NCBI GenBank assembly: GCA_028583685.1
Contig: JAMXIF010001253.1
Span: 87,288,756-87,352,755, forward strand
Length of the DNA stretch: 64,000 bases
Reading direction: 5' to 3'
DNA from: Petaurus breviceps papuanus
Taxonomy: Eukaryota > Chordata > Mammalia > Diprotodontia > Petauridae
Positions 36,011-47,129 of the stretch are shown here, one piece after another. A program made the translations under genes and the position numbers. The first letter of the stretch is position 1, and each line of letters starts with the position of its first letter. The notes beneath the pieces are model-generated. The model saw only the letters and a list, made by a program, of their open reading frames with translations, was not told where the DNA came from and searched no databases.

Positions 36011-37173
36011 TCCCTCCCCTACCCTCCAATCTCTTTTCCTCTTATCTACTGTAGCTTTTTTCCTGGTCCAGCTACTATTATTGACTTCATGCTGCGAAGG
36101 TTACAGAGAAGGAATAGTTCTCATATATCCTAGGATGTAACTCTGAATTAATTTTATTTAAACAGAAATTTGTTTTAAAGGATTTGGGGTGGGAGGGAGA
36201 CATTTGTGTTTCAACATGAACCAATATTCAGACAAAGTACTCCTCCCGAAGTACATGTCCATGTAAATATCTAATCAGCATCATTTAATGACTGCAATGG
36301 ATTTAGTATTTGTCACTTTCTATCTTTCCTAGTTCTTTTTAATTGTTAACATATTAAAAAGTGTATGCTTTGACTTTGAAAATATAGTAACAAACTTGTC
36401 AACTGTATTTAACTTGAGTTTTCTTGTTGCTTTTAATGTTTTGTTTACATTATTGGTAGTCATGGTGTATGTTTGAGTTGTCAAAGTAACTGGCCTGCCA
36501 AACTCCCTATATGTGGCAGAACCAGATTAAAATGTAATTGGAAAACGTTTAACAAAATAAATAAAAATACACTGCAACTATTTTATTTTGTGGTTTCCTA
36601 AGTCAACATGTGACCAGTAGGGATCCATTTCTGTTTGAGTTTGTTACCGTTGTTGTATGTTGGGTTTTTTTTTTTTTTGGCTCTGCCCTTTTGTGTCTTA
36701 AAATTCATTTAAGATAATAAAAAGCATACTATTTTATATATACGTATATATTTTATACACACAGTCTAATGTAGTCTTAAAATAGTCTATAGTCTTAAAA
36801 AAAATTTTGTGACCTGGTCTGGCAACCAGTGACATAATGTTTCTGTAGAAAAGTACTTTCCTAATTCTAAAAAGATTACAAAGTTGACCTTTGGAATAAA
36901 AATTATTTATTAGCTGGGGACTTCTATCCTATTGCGATGATAAATGTTTGTGGACTCACAGAGCTTCTGTATTGTAGGAAAACATCTGGGGGGAATATTA
37001 AATGGAATATCATGATTTCAACATGTTAGATAATTCTACAGTGTTGGGAAAGGATGCCTGAAGAATTAACTTCTAGTATGCTGTAGCATTCAGAAACTAC
37101 TTTTGATTTTTGTTCTGCTTGCTTAATCTTCATAATCATCACAGTTACTCCCTCCTCTTTTTTTTTAATTTAG
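36011..37173. other. Intron 1, distal part, repeat-poor
   Basis: A decayed hAT element is recognisable at about 36,480-36,645 ('aacgtttaacaaaataaata', 'tttcctaagtcaacatgtga'), related to the one at 63,349. The rest is AT-rich, non-repetitive intron ending in the polypyrimidine tract of exon 2 (cctcctctttttttttaatttag). Confidence 0.55.
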
Positions 37174-37309
37174 GAAAAAGAGTCGAGAAAAAGAGGTACT
37201 TGGGAAGACTTGCACTTTGAAACTGCTGCAAAGATCAAGAGTTTTAACTAAGAAGAATTTTTGCCAACTTCAACAAATTGAAGCCTGAAATATTGTAGTT
37301 AGTGACCAG
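37174..37309 (+). other. PSMD14: PSMD14 exon 2 (non-coding 5' UTR)
   Basis: A 136-bp segment lies between a consensus acceptor (pyrimidine tract, tttag at 37,169-37,173) and donor (gaccag then gtgaga at 37,310). It has no ATG and is more complex than its surroundings. When joined to the coding exon, an in-frame TAG at 37,296-37,298 closes the reading frame just upstream of the start codon. I infer that it is the second leader exon from this context and from partial memory of mammalian PSMD14 leaders. Part of it was duplicated into a SINE 1.65 kb upstream. Confidence 0.75.
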
Positions 37310-37482
37310 GTGAGAAACAGAAATATGCTTCACTTACCTGTTTTTTCAGACTATGATAACAAGTACCTGGCTTTGGAGAGTATATTGTACTTATCTGTCT
37401 TGTACATTCCAAATTTGCTATGCTAAATAATAGCACACATTTCTAAAAAATAAGTAATTCTTAGTATACAATTTGGAAATCA
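37300..37482 (+). repeat. Source of the 183-bp duplication
   Basis: This is the original locus of the copy at 35,652-35,834. It is contiguous with the exon 2 body on the left and with ordinary intron on the right, whereas the copy is embedded in a SINE, so the direction is clear. The copied piece spans the 5' splice site of intron 2. Confidence 0.95.
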
Positions 37483-39495
37483 GCGTTGATTTTGCAACAT
37501 ATTTTAAAATATTACTTCTGTTTTCTGTTAACTTTTAAAATAGTGCCTTTAAATGTATTTGAAAACATTTTACTAAAAGTTTTTTGTATTTAATATGTCA
37601 TCAAAATTAAAACATTTTCAGGGAAAAAAATTTCTTGATTTATCTGTATGTAGATCAGTTATTTAAAAACACAATTTTACTAAAAACACAAATTTTGCTG
37701 GCCATATTTTCTTCCCCTCTGCTTCTTACCTTGCTCTCAGTTTTCACAGCCTCTGGAAGTCTGTATTAAATCTTTGAAAGCTATAAAGCAAAAAAAGATA
37801 TTTATATTTATTAAATTAGCATATTTTTCTTAGTTATATCTTTTGATTGCTTCTTAAAATTTTGATCTTCAAGGTCATGTTTAGAAAAAGGATTTTTGTT
37901 TTGAATTTATTTGATGCCATGCTGAGAACATTTTTTCTCTGCTCAGTAATAGAGAAATGTATACCAATCTACTTATTTTTACTGTTTAGATTCCTTTAAT
38001 ATTCTTATGAGCATGTCCATGTAATAATAGGAATGTTCATGAAACCGTAGAGATTTGATGAGGGTTTTTCATTACTCTTGGTATTAATTGAGATGGAAAT
38101 TGTATGGTATATGTGTTTTTGCTTTACAAACTCTTTGTAAGCAAACTATTCATTAAGCTGTACTTTGTCACTAGTTTTAAAAAAAAAAATTAAATAGTCA
38201 TTAAGGTCTAAGCTAAGGGAACTTTAAAAGTTACTCAGTAATTTCCATTTTCAGCATGGTTCAGCATGTGGGTTTATAAACAGTACTTTTCTTAGTGTTA
38301 TAATGATCACAGCACTTTACTGAATTTCAGTGTCTTTGACAGTTTCATTTGGTAAAACAATGTGGACAAATATTCAACTAAGACAAAGTCATTTTGCTTG
38401 GGATTGTTTCCAGTGACAGTAATGACATGTTCTAAAATATGTAGCTTTGGAGGGACAGAAGAATCCTTTAGTCATTTTGAAAAATAAAACTACTAATATT
38501 TTAGGTATGCAAGAGTTAGATGCTTACTCTTTTTAAATATTGAGTGTCAATTATGTGGTCATTGAGACCACCTAAATATGTAAATATATGTGTATGTGTG
38601 TGTATATACATATATACACATGTAGACACAGACACATATTCACATACTTCTCTTTGACATTTGTCTACCTATTCTGCCTGAGATATTCATGTTCATAGAA
38701 ATTATTTCTCCTCTTTATCCAAATATACCAAAATAAATCAAATTGTTTTTAATAATAAATTAAATCATATTTATACTTAATGACTCATAATTACAGCACT
38801 TAATAGCTTAGCACTTCCTGAATGAAAAAGGCACATTTCCCTATATTTGCTCCCCAGTATCTGAAATAAATGAAATTTCTGTGTAGCTTCTAGAACATTA
38901 ACTGAATGCATTTAATGTTTACTTTATAGTATTTCTTTTTAGTATAATGAGTTCATTAAAAAAAGCTTTTGATGCTAATTCAGAGATCCATAATCTGCTC
39001 ACAATGTCTTTCACATGTAGTTTTGATGATAACTGACAAGCTGTAAGTTAATTAGCACAGAACTTACTAATGAGGATGTTAAAATTTAATTTAAAAGTGA
39101 GGATTTTTATTTGTACACTCTGGACAAATTGACGCACACTCAATCATATACATGGTAAGTATTCCAGGCACTTCTCTTATTCAGGTACTGTTATCTGATA
39201 ACAATAAGAAAATATAATTAACTTGATAGCAAAGTTTTGAAAACTATGCTAAGATTGCTTGTCTTTAAAACTGGGGATAACCCAAAACCAAAGCAGTAAA
39301 ATAAGGTCTGTTAATTAGCGTAGAAGACAGCTTCTTGAATTAATATGTGGTGTTAATTAACAGGAAGTCTGATGTTGTGTTGTAATTACCACCAATATTT
39401 TTGACATACTGAGTGACTGAAGGTGAATTATATAGATAGCAATTGAGTAAACACTTTTGTGCTTAGGAACGTTTTCCTTTGTTTCTGTTTTCTAG
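37483..39495 (+). promoter_or_regulatory. PSMD14 intron 2, repeat-free, candidate conserved DNA
   Basis: No transposable element is recognisable in about 2 kb. TAAT-rich motifs cluster at 39,010-39,420: 'gtaagttaattagcacag', 'ctgttaattagcgtag', 'tggtgttaattaacagg' and 'gttgtaattaccacc'. A second complex stretch is 38,220-38,440. In human, TBR1 lies just downstream of PSMD14, so long-range enhancers in these introns are plausible. Function is inferred from texture alone. Confidence 0.35.
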
Positions 39496-39499
39496 AAAT

Positions 39500-39547
39500 A
39501 TGGACAGACTACTTCGACTTGGAGGAGGTATGCCTGGGCTTGGCCAG
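39500..39547 (+). CDS. PSMD14: PSMD14 first coding exon (26S proteasome deubiquitinase Rpn11/POH1)
   Basis: The exon is 39,496-39,547: acceptor 'ctgttttctag' at 39,494-39,495, four untranslated bases, then 16 codons encoding MDRLLRLGGGMPGLGQ and a donor gtcagt at 39,548. The peptide equals the known N-terminus of mammalian PSMD14 and ends in phase 0, where the next human segment begins GPPTDAPAV. The start has a good context (A at -3, G at +4). The protein is a lid subunit whose MPN+/JAMM zinc site cleaves ubiquitin chains from proteasome substrates; that domain is encoded beyond the window. The residue match makes another gene very unlikely. Confidence 0.96.
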
Positions 39548-41350
39548 GTCAGTATACAGTTTCTCAGTGTATCTTTGAACATTAAAAAAAAAAAGATAAA
39601 ACCATTTTCTGGGTTTCTAGAAGTAAGAGAAATCTCAAGAAAATGACCCCACAGATGCCCTTATAGCTTTAGTGCTATCTTGCTACACTAAGGTTATATG
39701 GAGAGCACATTTATCTTAATTGATATTCTGCCCTGGGAATAATAAAGTTAACTACTTGTTTTCATTTAATATTTTGAGATAGAAGATTTTCAAAGTTGCC
39801 TTTTGTTAAAAGGCTAGATTACTTAAAATAAAAAGCTAGGTTACTTAAAATACCTAATTTGTTTAAACCCATAAACTTTATTAGTAATATGTATGCAAAA
39901 TTAAATATCAGTACTATTAGTAGTAGTCTAAAAGTGATCACCAAAATTAGTTATGTGTATGAAGTCGTATGTTGTCAGCTACCATGTGCCTTGTACATAG
40001 TTGGTGTAAAATAAATGTTTACTTTTTTTAAAAAGCATGTGATTATGTCTTTTTTCCCTTTTAATATTTTGTATAGATATGATTTCTTTTACATTAGCTG
40101 ATTACGAAATAATGATCTAAGTATCTTCTTTGTTTCATACAATTTATGTGGAGGATAGAGGGAAGCAGTGTAACTATTCTGTCTTCTGGAGCCAATAAAT
40201 ATATTCTGTCTTCTGAACTCTGTGCTGAGTAGTGAAGGAGTAACTGAAGAATAGCATAACAAGTATTGAATTAGATTCAGAAGAATTGGGTTCAAGTATT
40301 AAGTCTGCAAATTCTTATTAACTCACTTATTATTAGAAGTATATCCTTTGGCCGCTTTCTGAGCCACAGTTTCATCATTTCTAAAATTAGGATAATGATG
40401 CTTTTCTTTCTGATTTTACAGGATTATTGGAAGGATCAAATAAGAGAAAGAATATAAAGCACTTTTCAAATTGTAAAGGACTATTCTTAAAGTCATCTGT
40501 CATTCATCTACTCCAATATTGTATGCATCTCTTTGTGTTGTTCATTTCTAATTTTCCATTTCTGTAGAAATGTGTTTAGTTTACATATTTAAGTTCATGG
40601 ATGACCCTAGAGATAATCTAGAGCAGTTACTTCACTTTACAGAAAACCCAGTTCTCGACAGTCTATTTTTAATATCTCATTTTTGTTATTTAGTCATCAG
40701 CATCCCTGTAGTTCATTATTACCATAAGAGGTTGTTGTCTTCTTCATTTTAAGATGTTTATTCTAAGAACTAATATCCTTGGTGTGAAAGTTGAAGAAGT
40801 TTTTTGGTATTGTGTTGTTGAGGCATTTAATTTCATAGCTTGTGTGTAAATTCATTCATTAGATAGACGGCCAAATTCTATTTTGGTTCGTAATTATTTC
40901 ATATTTTCTTTAGAGAGCTAAAAATCTCTTCCTGATAGTTTATTGCATCCTGGAGCAGTCTTCAGTTATTTTTAGTTTCTTTTTCTTAAGCAGTTTTGAG
41001 TATTTCTCATGTTTCTTTGCTGCCAACCTGCTTCATGACTCTTCATTTTTCTAACATCTGCGTAGTCTAATCCTTCAGACTTATGCCTCCTCAGGCCTTT
41101 CTGAACTTGACGCCTACTGAAGCTGTTTTGAGATACACAGTAAACTTTCCAGATGTCTTCTAGAATTTCCTGGATTTGATTTTAAATTAATTATAAAAAC
41201 ATATAACATTTTTTTAAACCTTAATATTCATATTATAGCCAAGCATTGTAGCATACAAAAATTTCTTAAGGGAATTAGATTAACTTAATAGAAATATATA
41301 AAGGATCAGTGGTCATAGGCTTATAATTTTAGGCGAAAAAGACTTTTTAA
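39548..41350. other. Intron 3, proximal part, few repeats
   Basis: AT-rich intron. The only recognisable element is an old CORE-SINE at about 40,255-40,475 ('gaattgggttcaagtattaa', 'catcatttctaaaattagga', 'gcacttttcaaattgtaaag'). Confidence 0.55.
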
Positions 41351-41361
41351 GGTCCTCTAGT

Positions 41362-41362
<1 letters not shown>

Positions 41363-41408
<46 letters not shown>

Positions 41409-41415
41409 CACGTGC
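41363..41415. repeat. (CA)n microsatellite
   Basis: CA dinucleotide run of about 50 bp with a few CG/TG interruptions, adjoining a MIR fragment. Confidence 0.97.
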
Positions 41416-41424
41416 GTGCACCAC

Positions 41425-41885
41425 CCCCATTTTACAGATGAAGAAACTGAAGCCCGGAAAGATTAATTTCTTTGCCTAAGCTCACAGTTGGGATTTGAAC
41501 CCAGGTCTGTAATGTCATCTGTAGGAAATCTCATGATACCACAGTATCATGCCAGGAGCCACGTAGATAAGTCCTAGGGAGGAGTTTCTTGAGGCACTTG
41601 TCATGGACCATTTATCTATTAAGTGTCTGAGGTGAGATCTTTCCAGTGTCATGTTCCAAACCCTCTTCACTCCACCTTGTAACTTCTGTTCAGATATTAA
41701 AAATAAACAGCTGACTTATATGGAACTTTCCTTGTTGGAGCCTCACAATAGCCCTGTTAGCCTTTAGACAGATGAAGAAACTGAGGCTTAGAGAACTTAT
41801 ATGACTTGCTGAAAGTTACACAGCTAGTAAGTGTCTTCATTAAGATTTGAATCTAGGTCTCACCTTAATCCAACATTTTTTGCAC
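41425..41885 (-). mobile_element. Two MIR SINE fragments, antisense
   Basis: 'cattttacagatgaagaaac' with 'gggatttgaacccaggtctg' (41,425-41,510) and 'gatgaagaaactgaggctta' with 'cacagctagtaagtgtcttc' (41,725-41,880) are MIR core regions in reverse complement. Confidence 0.8.
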
Positions 41886-41890
41886 TGTAC

Positions 41891-42092
41891 CAGGGGTGGG
41901 GAACCTGTGGCCTCCAAGCTACATGTGGCCTTCTAGGTTCTTAGGTGCAGCCTTTTGACTGAGTCCAAGTTTTACAGAACAAATCCTTTCATTAAGGGAT
42001 TTGTTCTGTGAAGTTCAGATTCACTCAAAAGGCCACACTTGAGGACCTAGAGGGCCACATGTGGTCTTGAGGCCACAGGTTCCCCACCCCTG
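41891..42092. mobile_element. Palindromic hAT MITE, full copy
   Basis: The 202-bp element is one long imperfect palindrome. Its terminal 22 bp (starting caggggtggggaacc) are perfectly inverted at the other end, and both arms continue with matches into a centre near 'ctttcattaagg'. The octamers cactgtac (41,883-41,890) and cactgtat (42,093-42,100) are an 8-bp duplication with one change, the hAT signature. No transposase is encoded. Related copies lie at 35,396 and, cut by the assembly gap, at 45,309. Confidence 0.9.
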
Positions 42093-42704
42093 CACTGTAT
42101 TATATTTCTTCTCAGAATTAAATTCCTTAGGAAGTGGCTATAGTAATTATGACATTAACAGTCTACACCAAGAACATTCTTGTGTTTCTCTTAGGTGTCC
42201 CAGTCTTCTTATTGAATTAAATGATGTCAAAATGACCATTACGAACCTTTGCTCTGTTAATTATTGGAAAAATTTAACATTTGCTAAACAGTCTTTTTTA
42301 GATTCTGATTAATCAGCATATGTATTCAGTGGTTGCTATATATTTTTTGATTTAGGACATGTTGCATAAGGTTCTAATGTCATTCATGTTTGTTTCATAT
42401 TCCCGAGGAGATTTTAAGCTCTTGCAGCAGAGCTTAATTCTTTCATCATTCTCTGAGTCTTATTTCTTGTTATGGTTCTGTCATTATCATTTTGCTTAGT
42501 AGAGCTTTTACCACAATCAGTGATAATAAATGAGATTTCTTTCCCCTTCTCCCCTCCCCCCACCCCAAATTCTTATTTATTCTCTTTTAACTTTATTTAC
42601 CTTTAGGTATTTAAAAAAAAATCTTGCTTACTGTGTTTCATTGCAAAATACTTCTTTTCACCTTATTAAATGTTAAAGTACACATATTTTTAATAAGAAA
42701 AAAG

Positions 42705-43022
42705 ACAAGGGGGGATTTGGAGTCAGAGCATTTGGCAAAGAATACCAGCTCTCTTCTTTGCTTCTTGTGTGACTTGGACCTCATTTTCCACATATTGAAA
42801 CTAACAGGTTGAACAAGAGGATCTTTAAGATCCTTTTTCACTCTGAATCCTGTGATTTGAAAATCAAAAGATAAGCTAACTTTTTAATGAATGTAGTTAC
42901 TTTTGACCCTGTAATACATATTAATAGTAATAATAATAGCTTGCATTTATATAGCACTTTCATGTTGTAGAGTGCTTTAAATATCTCATTTTACCCTCAC
43001 AGCCCTTTCAAGTAAGTTCCAA
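42705..43022. mobile_element. MIR-type SINE fragments
   Basis: A sense fragment at 42,705-42,855 has 'gtgtgacttggacctcattt'. An antisense one at 42,910-43,022 has 'atttatatagcactttcatg' and 'ctcattttaccctcacagcc'. Confidence 0.65.
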
Positions 43023-43094
43023 ATTATACGTCATAGGAAGAACTTAAGAATTTAGTGTATTTCTACACTCTGTGTGTGTGTGTGAGTGTGACAG

Positions 43095-44640
43095 AGACAC
43101 TGATAGTAGCATTTTCTAATTCTTCTGCAATCTTAACAGTGGCTCATTGGTACTTAAAATCTTCTGGCTGTTTGCATTATTTTTTTCTTTGCCTTGAAAC
43201 CTCTGGATTTTAGCTATGATGTGCCAAAGAGTTTTCATTTTGGTATTCCAGGAGGTGACTTGTATGTTCTTTGTATTTTCACTTTGCCCTTTGTTTTTTA
43301 GATCTGAGCAGTTTGCATTTATAATTTTGAAATATTGTATCCAGTATTTTTTTTTTGGTCAAAATTTTCTGATGATAATCTAATGATTCTTAGATGATTT
43401 CTCCTTGTTTCATTTTCTAGGTTAGTTGTTTTTGTTATTTTACACCTTACATTTTTTGTAGACTTTTGATTTTGTTTTATTTCTCATTGCTCAGAGTTGC
43501 TTTTTAGTTGGTTCAACCTGATTTTTATGGAGTTCATTTCTTGGGTAAGGAAGGCCTTTCCCTGTCTGTGTTATGCTTTTAATCCTTATTACCTCCTTAG
43601 TTCTCATTTCCTTGAACATTGCATTTTATATGTTTTGTTTTGTTTCTTTCAGGTATTTTTGTAGAACTTGTGGCCAGGGCATTCTTTTTTCTCACTTTTT
43701 ATCTTTTTTACTTTTTTCTCTTTTGACTTTTTTCTGGCTCTTTATGGACTTTTCATGAAGTTAATCTCTTCTGGGTTTACCTCATGGACTCCTCTCAGTC
43801 CAAAGTATTTCTTCATTGTGTTAGAATTTTCTTTTGTTTCCTCTTATCTCCAGCAATATTTTCTGGATTGGGGCTTTGTACTTGGATCAGATTCTTCTTT
43901 TGCATACATAATATTATATGATGTGGGGCTGGCCCAGCTTGTTTTTAGATGTGGTAGCTAAGACTAAACTTACATCTTCAGAATTCCTGGCTATTGCTCA
44001 GTATGCTGGTGGTTCAATTTAGCTTTTGACCTTGGCCACTTCTCTCTCTCCCTCCATGCACACTTCCAAAGCCAATTATTTCCTGTGACCCTGAGAGGCT
44101 CCATAATTTGTCGACTGTGCTGTTCACCAGTCTAGTGCAAGACTCCTGGTGTCCTGGGCCTCTTTCCTATTGGCTTGAGTGTGGACACCATGAGTGTTGG
44201 CCTGTCTGAGGTTCCAGCATGGGCTGACTAGACCTTGTGCTGTAGGCTAGTCTGGTCCCTTCTGGGGCAGCCAGGGCCCAGGCTACCATGGCCCCTGGGT
44301 GGGAGATTGACTTGGCCCTGTCTTCTCAGGCTGGGTCTGGGGTTGAGGCTGGGAATGGAGCTGGGAGTGCCTTAGCTTCAGGCTGTTTGTACTTCTGCCT
44401 CTGCCTTCCTCTATTCCAGCTTATCTCCCTCAGAGCTCCCTAGATTTCAGTAGCCTTCTTGTGCAACTTGGCCTGGATAGAGGAGCTCAGAGCTATTTCT
44501 TTTTGATTTACTTTCTCTTTGTTCCCCCTCAGTATACTTTCAGACCTTGATTGGTATGTTTGTGTGTTATTTGGACTCTTGTAGGTCATGCTACCATCTT
44601 CTGGGAATCACGATAGGGAAGAAGGTTCATCGACCTACTT
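43095..44640 (-). mobile_element. L1-like (possibly HAL1-type) element, antisense, 5' part
   Basis: 'cttctggctgtttgcattat', 'cctctggattttagctatga' and 'gagttttcattttggtattc' are the reverse complement of an L1 ORF1 stretch (compare 2,700-2,790 and 56,690-56,714). T-rich sequence at 43,400-43,750 fits an antisense coiled-coil region. The GC-richer 44,050-44,640 fits an antisense 5' UTR. No ORF2 is seen beyond 43,095. It is either truncated or an ORF1-only HAL1 relative, and it is old and broken. Confidence 0.6.
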
Positions 44641-45308
44641 GGTGAAAACAGGTTTTCTTCCCCACAGCTGATAAGAACTCCAGGTCTCTCACAGAAGCAG
44701 AGGTGTGCAGCCCTCCATACTTGAAGGGACACCCTGTGAGACCCTGTAGAACATTTAGTTATGTAGGATGAGGGAGAGGTGGAATTTTTTTCCTTTGCAG
44801 CTTTGGACTTGAATTACATTTCAGCAGTCAATAGTGAATGCATCCTTTGGGACCAATTTTGTGGTGTTTTATCATGAAATGGAATGAAAAGTAAAGTAGT
44901 CACTAAGTAAAGGAAATTGCTGATTATCTTTGCAGGGAAACCTTCCATTTTTAACTCTCCCTTTCAATGACAACACTAGTTTTGTTGTTCCTGCTATCAC
45001 CTGTGCAAAGGCCTAAGTGTAGAAGATGGAATGTATATACACACAGTAGCTGGCAGGCTAGTTGGACTAGAATTAATTATTCAGCAGGTATTTGTTAAGT
45101 GCCTGCTTTGTGCCAGGTACTATGTTGTGCAAAGACAGAAGTGACAGTCTTTAAGGAACTGGTTTTCAATCCGGGGAGGCAACATTCATTTATAAGTAAA
45201 TACAAGGCAATGGGAGAGGGGGTGAGATGCTCATTAGCAACTGAGGGATAACAATAATTGTAACTAACATTTATAGAGTGTTAACTATGTGTTGGGCATT
45301 GTACTAAG

Positions 45309-45356
45309 CCAGGGATGGGAAACCTGCGGTCTCAAGGCCATATGTGGCACTCCAGG
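45309..45356. mobile_element. Palindromic hAT MITE, left arm only, cut by the gap
   Basis: 'agggatgggaaacctgcggt' and 'ctcaaggccatatgtggcac' match the left arm of the element at 41,891. The N run begins exactly inside the arm, so the other arm is missing from the assembly. Confidence 0.85.
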
Positions 45357-45366
45357 NNNNNNNNNN
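45357..45366. other. Assembly gap (10 N)
   Basis: Ten N bases stand between one arm of a palindromic MITE and the start of a different hAT MITE. The round number suggests a placeholder, not a measured gap. The missing sequence should include at least the second arm. Confidence 0.98.
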
Positions 45367-45690
45367 ATGATTCTTGACCTATTTTGTGTCATGGACCCCT
45401 TTGGCAGTCTGGTAAAGCCTGTAGACCCCTTCTCAGAATAATGTTTTAAAATGAATTAAAAAAAAAAGAAAGCAGTCTAACCAGAAGCATCCCACTACCT
45501 CACAAGGCAGGCCATTGCAGTTTTGAATTAAAACTAATAATTCTGATCATAAAGAAGTATTTTCCTTACCAAAAAAGGGAATAAAAAAAATAATAGATTT
45601 ACAGAGAATATCAGTTAGATTCAGATATATTTATCAAAATATTTTTGCAACAAGTTTATGGACTGCAAGTTTCCAAACCTTACTGTAAAA
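45367..45690 (+). mobile_element. hAT-type MITE
   Basis: 'gattcttgacctattttgtg', 'tcatggacccctttggcagt' and 'accccttctcagaataatgt' match the copies at 35,520 and 47,376. The right end near 45,690 is decayed. Confidence 0.75.
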
Positions 45691-46499
45691 GGTCTGTTTC
45701 ATTTGAGTTTTGAAGGAAATAAGGGGTTCTTAAGAGATGGAGCTGGAGAGAAAATGCATTTCAGTCATGAGGAACAGCCAAGGTAAAGGCAGAGATGGAT
45801 ATGGAGTGTCATGTGGGAGGAATGTCAAGAAAGCCAGTTTGACTGAACCATACACTACTAGAAGGACATCAGTGTGTGATAAGAATCAGAAGTGTCAGAG
45901 GGGCCAGGTTGGAAATGACTTAAAAACTGAGACAGGGAACTGGGTACTACTGAAATTCTTTGAGTAAGGGACTGCCACAGTTAGACTGATGTTGTAGGAA
46001 AATCTGTTTGGTAGCTGTGTGAAGGATGGGTTGGAATAAGGAGAGAATTGAAGTAGGGAAAACAATAAGGAGAAGTGATAGGACCTGAACAAAGTTGTGA
46101 CTATATGAACAAAGAGGAGGGAACTCATGTGAAAGAAGTGCTAGAGGTAGAAACAATGAGATTTGGCAACCATTTGGATCTGTGGAGTGGGAGAGGGTGA
46201 GGCATGGAGGATGATACCGTGGTTGCAAATATAGATGGCTGGCAGATGTTGCCTTTGGCAGAAATGCTGAAGTTCAGAAGGAGGTTTTATTGGACAGATG
46301 TTGATTTCTGTTTTGGCTATGTTGAGTTTGAAATGTCCATCATGTGTTTGGAGAAACGTGACTGGAGCTTGAGAAAGAAATGAGGGCTGGATGTATTGAT
46401 TGAGTAGTCCCCTGTGTAGAGATGATAGTTAAACCTGTAGGAGCAGGTATAGTTATTAAGAGAAAGGCTAGAGAACAGAAGAGAAACCAGGCCAGTCTT

Positions 46500-46649
46500 T
46501 TTTTTTTTTTTTTTTTTGGCTTTTTGGAGGGCAATTGGGGTTGGTCACACAAACTAGTTTTTTGTTAAGTGTCTGAGGTCGGATTTGAACTCAGGTCCTC
46601 CTGACTCCTGGGCCAGTGCTCTATTCACTGCGCCACCTAGCCACCCCCA
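46500..46649 (-). mobile_element. Marsupial SINE, antisense, lacking its hairpin
   Basis: A T-rich tail complement is followed by 'ggagggcaattggggtt', then directly 'ggtcacacaaactag', 'ctgaggtcggatttgaactc' and 'ctattcactgcgccacctag'. Compared with sister copies about 15 bp (aagtgacttgcccaa) are absent between 'ggggtt' and 'ggtcacac'. Flanks around 'aggccagtctt' and 'aggccggagtctt' form the target duplication. Confidence 0.88.
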
Positions 46650-47129
46650 GGCCGGAGTCTTGATGCACACCCACACTTAGTGGCTGAGACATAGTATTCT
46701 CTGTGGGGGAAGAAAAGAACATATAGTAAATGCATCAATTTAGAGGAAGTAGAAATAGTTTTGAATTGGTTATGACAACTTCATGAACAGGTGGAATCTG
46801 AGGTAGGTTTTGGCAACATAGTTAAAATTAATAAGTTCTTTTTTGTGTGAGTGGGTAGGAATTGGTGCTGCGTTTGCAACAGTCTCTTGTGTTGAATTGT
46901 AATTCCTCCTATGATAGAAGTTGTAACAGCAAATTTTTGAAATAGAGATTTTTTGTGGGGTTTAATTTTCTTAGTTTTATCAAGTGAATAATACAGCTTT
47001 ACAGCATTCCCTATTTTCATTTCCTAATAGAAGTCTTTAAATATACCATCTATATCTTCATCTAAATTATTGATTAAAATGTCACTACATCTATACCACA
47101 ACCAAAAAAGATCCAAATTATTGATCGCT

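Larger units (their letters stand above)
45065..46480 (-). mobile_element. L2 LINE, antisense, interrupted by hAT elements
   Basis: It starts with the L2 3' end 'cagcaggtatttgttaagtg', is interrupted from 45,309 to about 45,690 by two MITEs and the assembly gap, and continues with 'agccagtttgactgaacc' and 'gagatttggcaaccatttgg' to about 46,480. Confidence 0.72.
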
